From assembly GCF_001425745.1 (NCBI RefSeq), contig NZ_LMDF01000005.1, positions 294,829-358,828 on the forward strand: a stretch of DNA of 64,000 nucleotides, written 5' to 3'. The stretch comes from Caulobacter sp. Root343 (GTDB taxonomy: Bacteria > Pseudomonadota > Alphaproteobacteria > Caulobacterales > Caulobacteraceae). A program made the position numbers and the translations under genes. The notes under the pieces were generated by a model. It did not search any database. It was given only the letters and a program-made list of their open reading frames with translations, and was not told where the DNA came from. Of the stretch, positions 61,398-64,000 are shown piece by piece; the stretch's first letter is position 1; every line of letters begins with the position of its first letter.

Positions 61398-63782
61398 ATG
61401 CAGAACAAAGACGCCCCATCCATGATCGCCGACGAGCGCGGACGAATTCATGGCCTGATTAGCGCATGGCTGATCCCTCCGGTTCCGCCGCCGGCCTGGC
61501 GATGCGCGGCCGCGGTGCTGATCGGCGTGGCGATGGCCGTGCTGATGCGGGTCACGCTGCTGGGCCTGCATGGCGGCGTGGGCGCCACCCAGACATTTTT
61601 TCCGGCGATCATGATGGTCACCCTGTTCGCCGGCTGGCGCTGGGGCATAGCCCCGATCGTCGCGGGCTCGGTCTTCGCCTGGTGGCTGTGGAGCGGCCAG
61701 GGGGCCGATCCGATGACCGACGACGAGCTGGCCACCATGGTCATCTACCTGATCTGCGCGGTCACCGTGCTAGCCGTCGCCGAGGGCCTGCGCGGGGCGA
61801 TGCGCAGCCTGGCCAAGGCGCGCGAGGAGCGGGCCACGGTCGAGGCTCGGCTGCAGGTCACCCAGACCGCCGCCGGCGTCGGCCCCTGGGACGCCGACCT
61901 GAAGACCGGCCAGCTGTACCTTTCGCCGGAAGCGCGGCGGAACCTGGGCCTGTCGGAAAACGCGCCGGTGGATCCGGCCAACATGGCCCTGCATGTCCAT
62001 CCCGATGACCGCGAAAGGGTGCGCGAGCGCCTGCGCCGCGCGCTGAAGGGGCTGGAGGACTACGAGGTCGAATACCGCCTGGCCGACACCAGCCAGGGCG
62101 AGCGCTGGGTGCACGGCCGTGGCGAGGTGATCCACGACGAGACCGGCCGCGCCGTCCGCATGATCGGGCTGAACTTCGACGTCACCAACCGCCGCCGGTC
62201 CGAGGAGCAGGTGCGCGAGAGCGAGGCGCGGTTCCGGAACCTGGCCGACAGCGCTCCGGCCCTGATGTGGGTCTCACGGCCGGGCGGCATCCGCGAGTTC
62301 GTCAACCGCGCCTATGTCGAGTTCGCCGGTCTCGACTATGACGGGGCCCTGACCATGGACTGGCGCACGCGCCTGTTCCCCGACGATCTGCCCGACATCC
62401 TCAAGGCCCAGGTCCAGGGCGAGGCCTCGCGCAAGCCGTTCAGCCTGGAAGGCCGCTATCGCCGGGCCGACGGCGAGTGGCGGTGGCTGAAGTCGTTCTC
62501 CCAGCCGCGCTTCGGCCCCGACGGGGCCTTCGTCGGCTTCATCGGCATCGCCTTCGACACCACCGACGCCAAGCAGGCCGAGGCCAATCTGACCGGGGTC
62601 AACGAACTGCTCGAGGAGCGGGTCTCGGCCGCCGTGGCCGAGCGCGACGCGGCCCAGGCGGCCCTGCTGCAATCCCAGAAACTGGAAGCCATTGGCCAGC
62701 TGACCGGCGGGGTGGCCCACGACTTCAACAACCTGCTGACGGTGATCATCGGCGCCCTGGACGTGGTCGAACGTCACCCCGAGGACGAGCAGCGCCGCGA
62801 CCGGATGATCGGCGCGGCCCTGGCGGCGGCCAGGCGCGGCGAGAAGTTGACCCAGCATCTGCTGGCCTTCGCTCGCCGCCAGCCGCTGAAGCCCGAGATC
62901 TGCCGCGTCGACCGGCTGATCGCCGAGTGCGAGAGCCTGCTGAAGCGCGCTCTGGGCGACGCCTACACCTTCCACCTGCGCCTGGGCGCGGGTGTGCGCA
63001 GCGCCAGGATCGACGCCGGCCAGTTCGAGGCGGCGCTGCTGAACCTGGTGGTCAACGCCCGCGACGCCACCCCGCCCGGCGGCGAGGTCACCATCGAGTC
63101 CCGGCCCGTCACCCTGACCCGCAAGCAGGGCGAGCTGGAGCCGGGCCGCTATCTGCGCGTGGCCGTGCGCGACACTGGGATGGGCATGGACGCGGCGACC
63201 ATCGCCCGCGCCGTCGAGCCGTTCTTCACCACCAAGGGCCCCGGCGAGGGCACGGGCCTGGGCCTGTCCCAGGTCTACGGCTTCGTCCGCCAGAGCGGCG
63301 GCTCGGTCGACATCGAGAGCAAGCCCGGCCACGGCGCGACCATCGCCCTGCTGCTGCCGGTGGTCGAGGGCGACACCGTCGTCTATGTCGGCCCCAAGGT
63401 CGACCACGTCCAGGCCCAGGTCCCCTCGCGCGTGCTGCTGGTCGAGGACGACCCGCAGGTGGCCGAGCTGGTCGACGCCATGCTGCACGACCTTGGCCAC
63501 TCGGTCGTGCGGGCCGGCGGAGTCGAGGAGGCTCTGGATCGCCTGGCCAAGGACGACGCCATCCAGCTGGTCCTGAGCGACGTGATCATGCCCGGCGGCA
63601 AGAGCGGCGTGGACCTGGCCGAACAGCTGGCGGCCGACCGTCCCGGCCTGCCTGTGGTGCTGTGCTCGGGCTATACCGGCGGCGACCAGGGGCGGGCCCG
63701 GGCCGGCGACTGGCCGTTCATCAGCAAGCCGTTCTCGCTGGAGACCCTCGCCCAGGCCCTGGCGCAGGCGCGGCCGCATTAG
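61398..63782 (+). CDS. PAS-containing hybrid histidine kinase
   Basis: A 794-residue membrane sensor. The N-terminal three or four helices (WRCAAAVLIGVAMAVLMRVT; TFFPAIMMVTLFAGWRWGIA; LATMVIYLICAVTVLAVAEG) look like the DUF4118 sensor of KdpD-type kinases. A coiled coil and two PAS/PAC units follow (GVGPWDADLKTGQLYLSPEA; FRNLADSAPALMWVSRPGGI). The kinase core has GGVAHDFNNLLTVIIGALDV with His441, then NLVVNARDATPPGGEVTIES and GTGLGLSQVYGFVRQSGGSV. The C-terminal receiver has LLVEDDPQVAELVDAM and Asp728 in LVLSDVIMPGGKSGVDLA. GGGGAGCGGAG precedes the ATG. It could signal light, redox or osmotic change through an unknown partner. Confidence 0.92.
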   Translation: MQNKDAPSMIADERGRIHGLISAWLIPPVPPPAWRCAAAVLIGVAMAVLMRVTLLGLHGGVGATQTFFPAIMMVTLFAGWRWGIAPIVAGSVFAWWLWSGQGADPMTDDELATMVIYLICAVTVLAVAEGLRGAMRSLAKAREERATVEARLQVTQTAAGVGPWDADLKTGQLYLSPEARRNLGLSENAPVDPANMALHVHPDDRERVRERLRRALKGLEDYEVEYRLADTSQGERWVHGRGEVIHDETGRAVRMIGLNFDVTNRRRSEEQVRESEARFRNLADSAPALMWVSRPGGIREFVNRAYVEFAGLDYDGALTMDWRTRLFPDDLPDILKAQVQGEASRKPFSLEGRYRRADGEWRWLKSFSQPRFGPDGAFVGFIGIAFDTTDAKQAEANLTGVNELLEERVSAAVAERDAAQAALLQSQKLEAIGQLTGGVAHDFNNLLTVIIGALDVVERHPEDEQRRDRMIGAALAAARRGEKLTQHLLAFARRQPLKPEICRVDRLIAECESLLKRALGDAYTFHLRLGAGVRSARIDAGQFEAALLNLVVNARDATPPGGEVTIESRPVTLTRKQGELEPGRYLRVAVRDTGMGMDAATIARAVEPFFTTKGPGEGTGLGLSQVYGFVRQSGGSVDIESKPGHGATIALLLPVVEGDTVVYVGPKVDHVQAQVPSRVLLVEDDPQVAELVDAMLHDLGHSVVRAGGVEEALDRLAKDDAIQLVLSDVIMPGGKSGVDLAEQLAADRPGLPVVLCSGYTGGDQGRARAGDWPFISKPFSLETLAQALAQARPH

Positions 63783-63907
63783 GGATGCGATAGACCACTC
63801 GGTGGACGATCTATCCTTAATTTTCCCCTGGCCGCTGAATCGCGTTCTGCGGTCGCTCCGCCTCTTTTAGGTATCGCTCAGGTTGCGGCTTGAGTGAGAG
63901 CACCACG

Positions 63908-64000
63908 ATGGACCTGTACGGTACGCAAGGCGCCGACGCCCTGACGGGCGGCGCGGACAACGACATCCTCTACGGCTTTGGCGGAAACGACACCCTGAAA
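63908..64000 (+). CDS. RTX calcium-binding repeat protein, 5' end only
   Basis: The first 31 codons are in the window: DLYGTQGADALTGGADNDIL, then YGFGGNDTLK. They contain two nonapeptide-like repeats (GGADNDILY; GFGGNDTL) of the hemolysin-type calcium-binding (RTX) family. The protein continues beyond the window. RTX proteins are secreted by type I systems and fold on calcium outside the cell; in Caulobacter the S-layer protein RsaA and related proteins belong to this class. Repeats at the extreme N-terminus instead of the C-terminus suggest a repeat-only or multi-domain protein. No ABC exporter is visible here. Confidence 0.8.
   Translation, partial: MDLYGTQGADALTGGADNDILYGFGGNDTLK

Overview
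The window is GC-rich chromosomal DNA from an alphaproteobacterium, most likely a Caulobacter or close relative. The clues are an EcfG-type sigma factor, an HWE histidine kinase, a DUF1022 (ELM1) protein, pseudaminic-acid genes of the kind used for flagellin glycosylation, carA and carB lying far apart, and several families of palindromic intergenic repeats. No tRNA, rRNA, CRISPR array or insertion sequence was seen.

Layout. 1-9.5 kb: carA, a DUF559 nuclease-like gene, a small flagellar-rod-like protein, a secreted M28 peptidase, a DUF998 membrane protein, a lipoprotein, a nitrobindin-like heme protein, a PEBP-like protein, a 2OG-Fe(II) oxygenase and a ParDE-type toxin-antitoxin pair just upstream of uvrC. 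9.5-15.4 kb: uvrC, then an accessory segment with a VapC-type PIN toxin pair, an unknown gene, an XRE/ImmA-IrrE regulator-protease and an Abi_C-type abortive-infection protein. 15.5-21.4 kb: a Tat-exported GH43 arabinofuranosidase, a TonB_C-like secreted protein, an EcfG-type sigma factor, and a kynurenine operon (tryptophan 2,3-dioxygenase plus kynureninase-like enzyme) divergent from an Lrp/AsnC regulator.

21.6-24.3 kb: a visibly AT-richer two-gene island holding a DUF3696-type AAA ATPase translationally coupled to a protein with a Toprim-like residue pattern. This is the best candidate for an undescribed anti-phage system. 25-30 kb: a GtrB/GtrA/methyltransferase operon facing a large DUF6311-like membrane protein. 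30-36.5 kb: carB, then two ArsR-family modules (regulator + SdpI-like membrane protein; regulator + AHSA1 protein + GST), each with a clear palindromic operator against its start. 36.6-45 kb: cold-shock protein, micro-proteins, an SLC13-like transporter, pgsA, an HWE kinase coupled to a glycerate-kinase-like gene, and a multi-pass membrane protein.

45-64 kb: a VasI-like lipoprotein, HPP-CBS protein, GST, PhnB-like protein, a TbpB-like lipoprotein coupled to a Slam outer-membrane translocon, greA, ELM1, two tiny membrane proteins, spsF-like and pseG, an SDR, a DUF418 protein, pseI, trxB, a SleB-like hydrolase, Dps, a PAS hybrid histidine kinase and the first 31 codons of an RTX-repeat protein. 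Intergenic spaces are repeatedly filled by paired palindromic elements whose hairpin arms change while keeping complementarity. Some of these repeats supply the last codons and stop of neighbouring genes.
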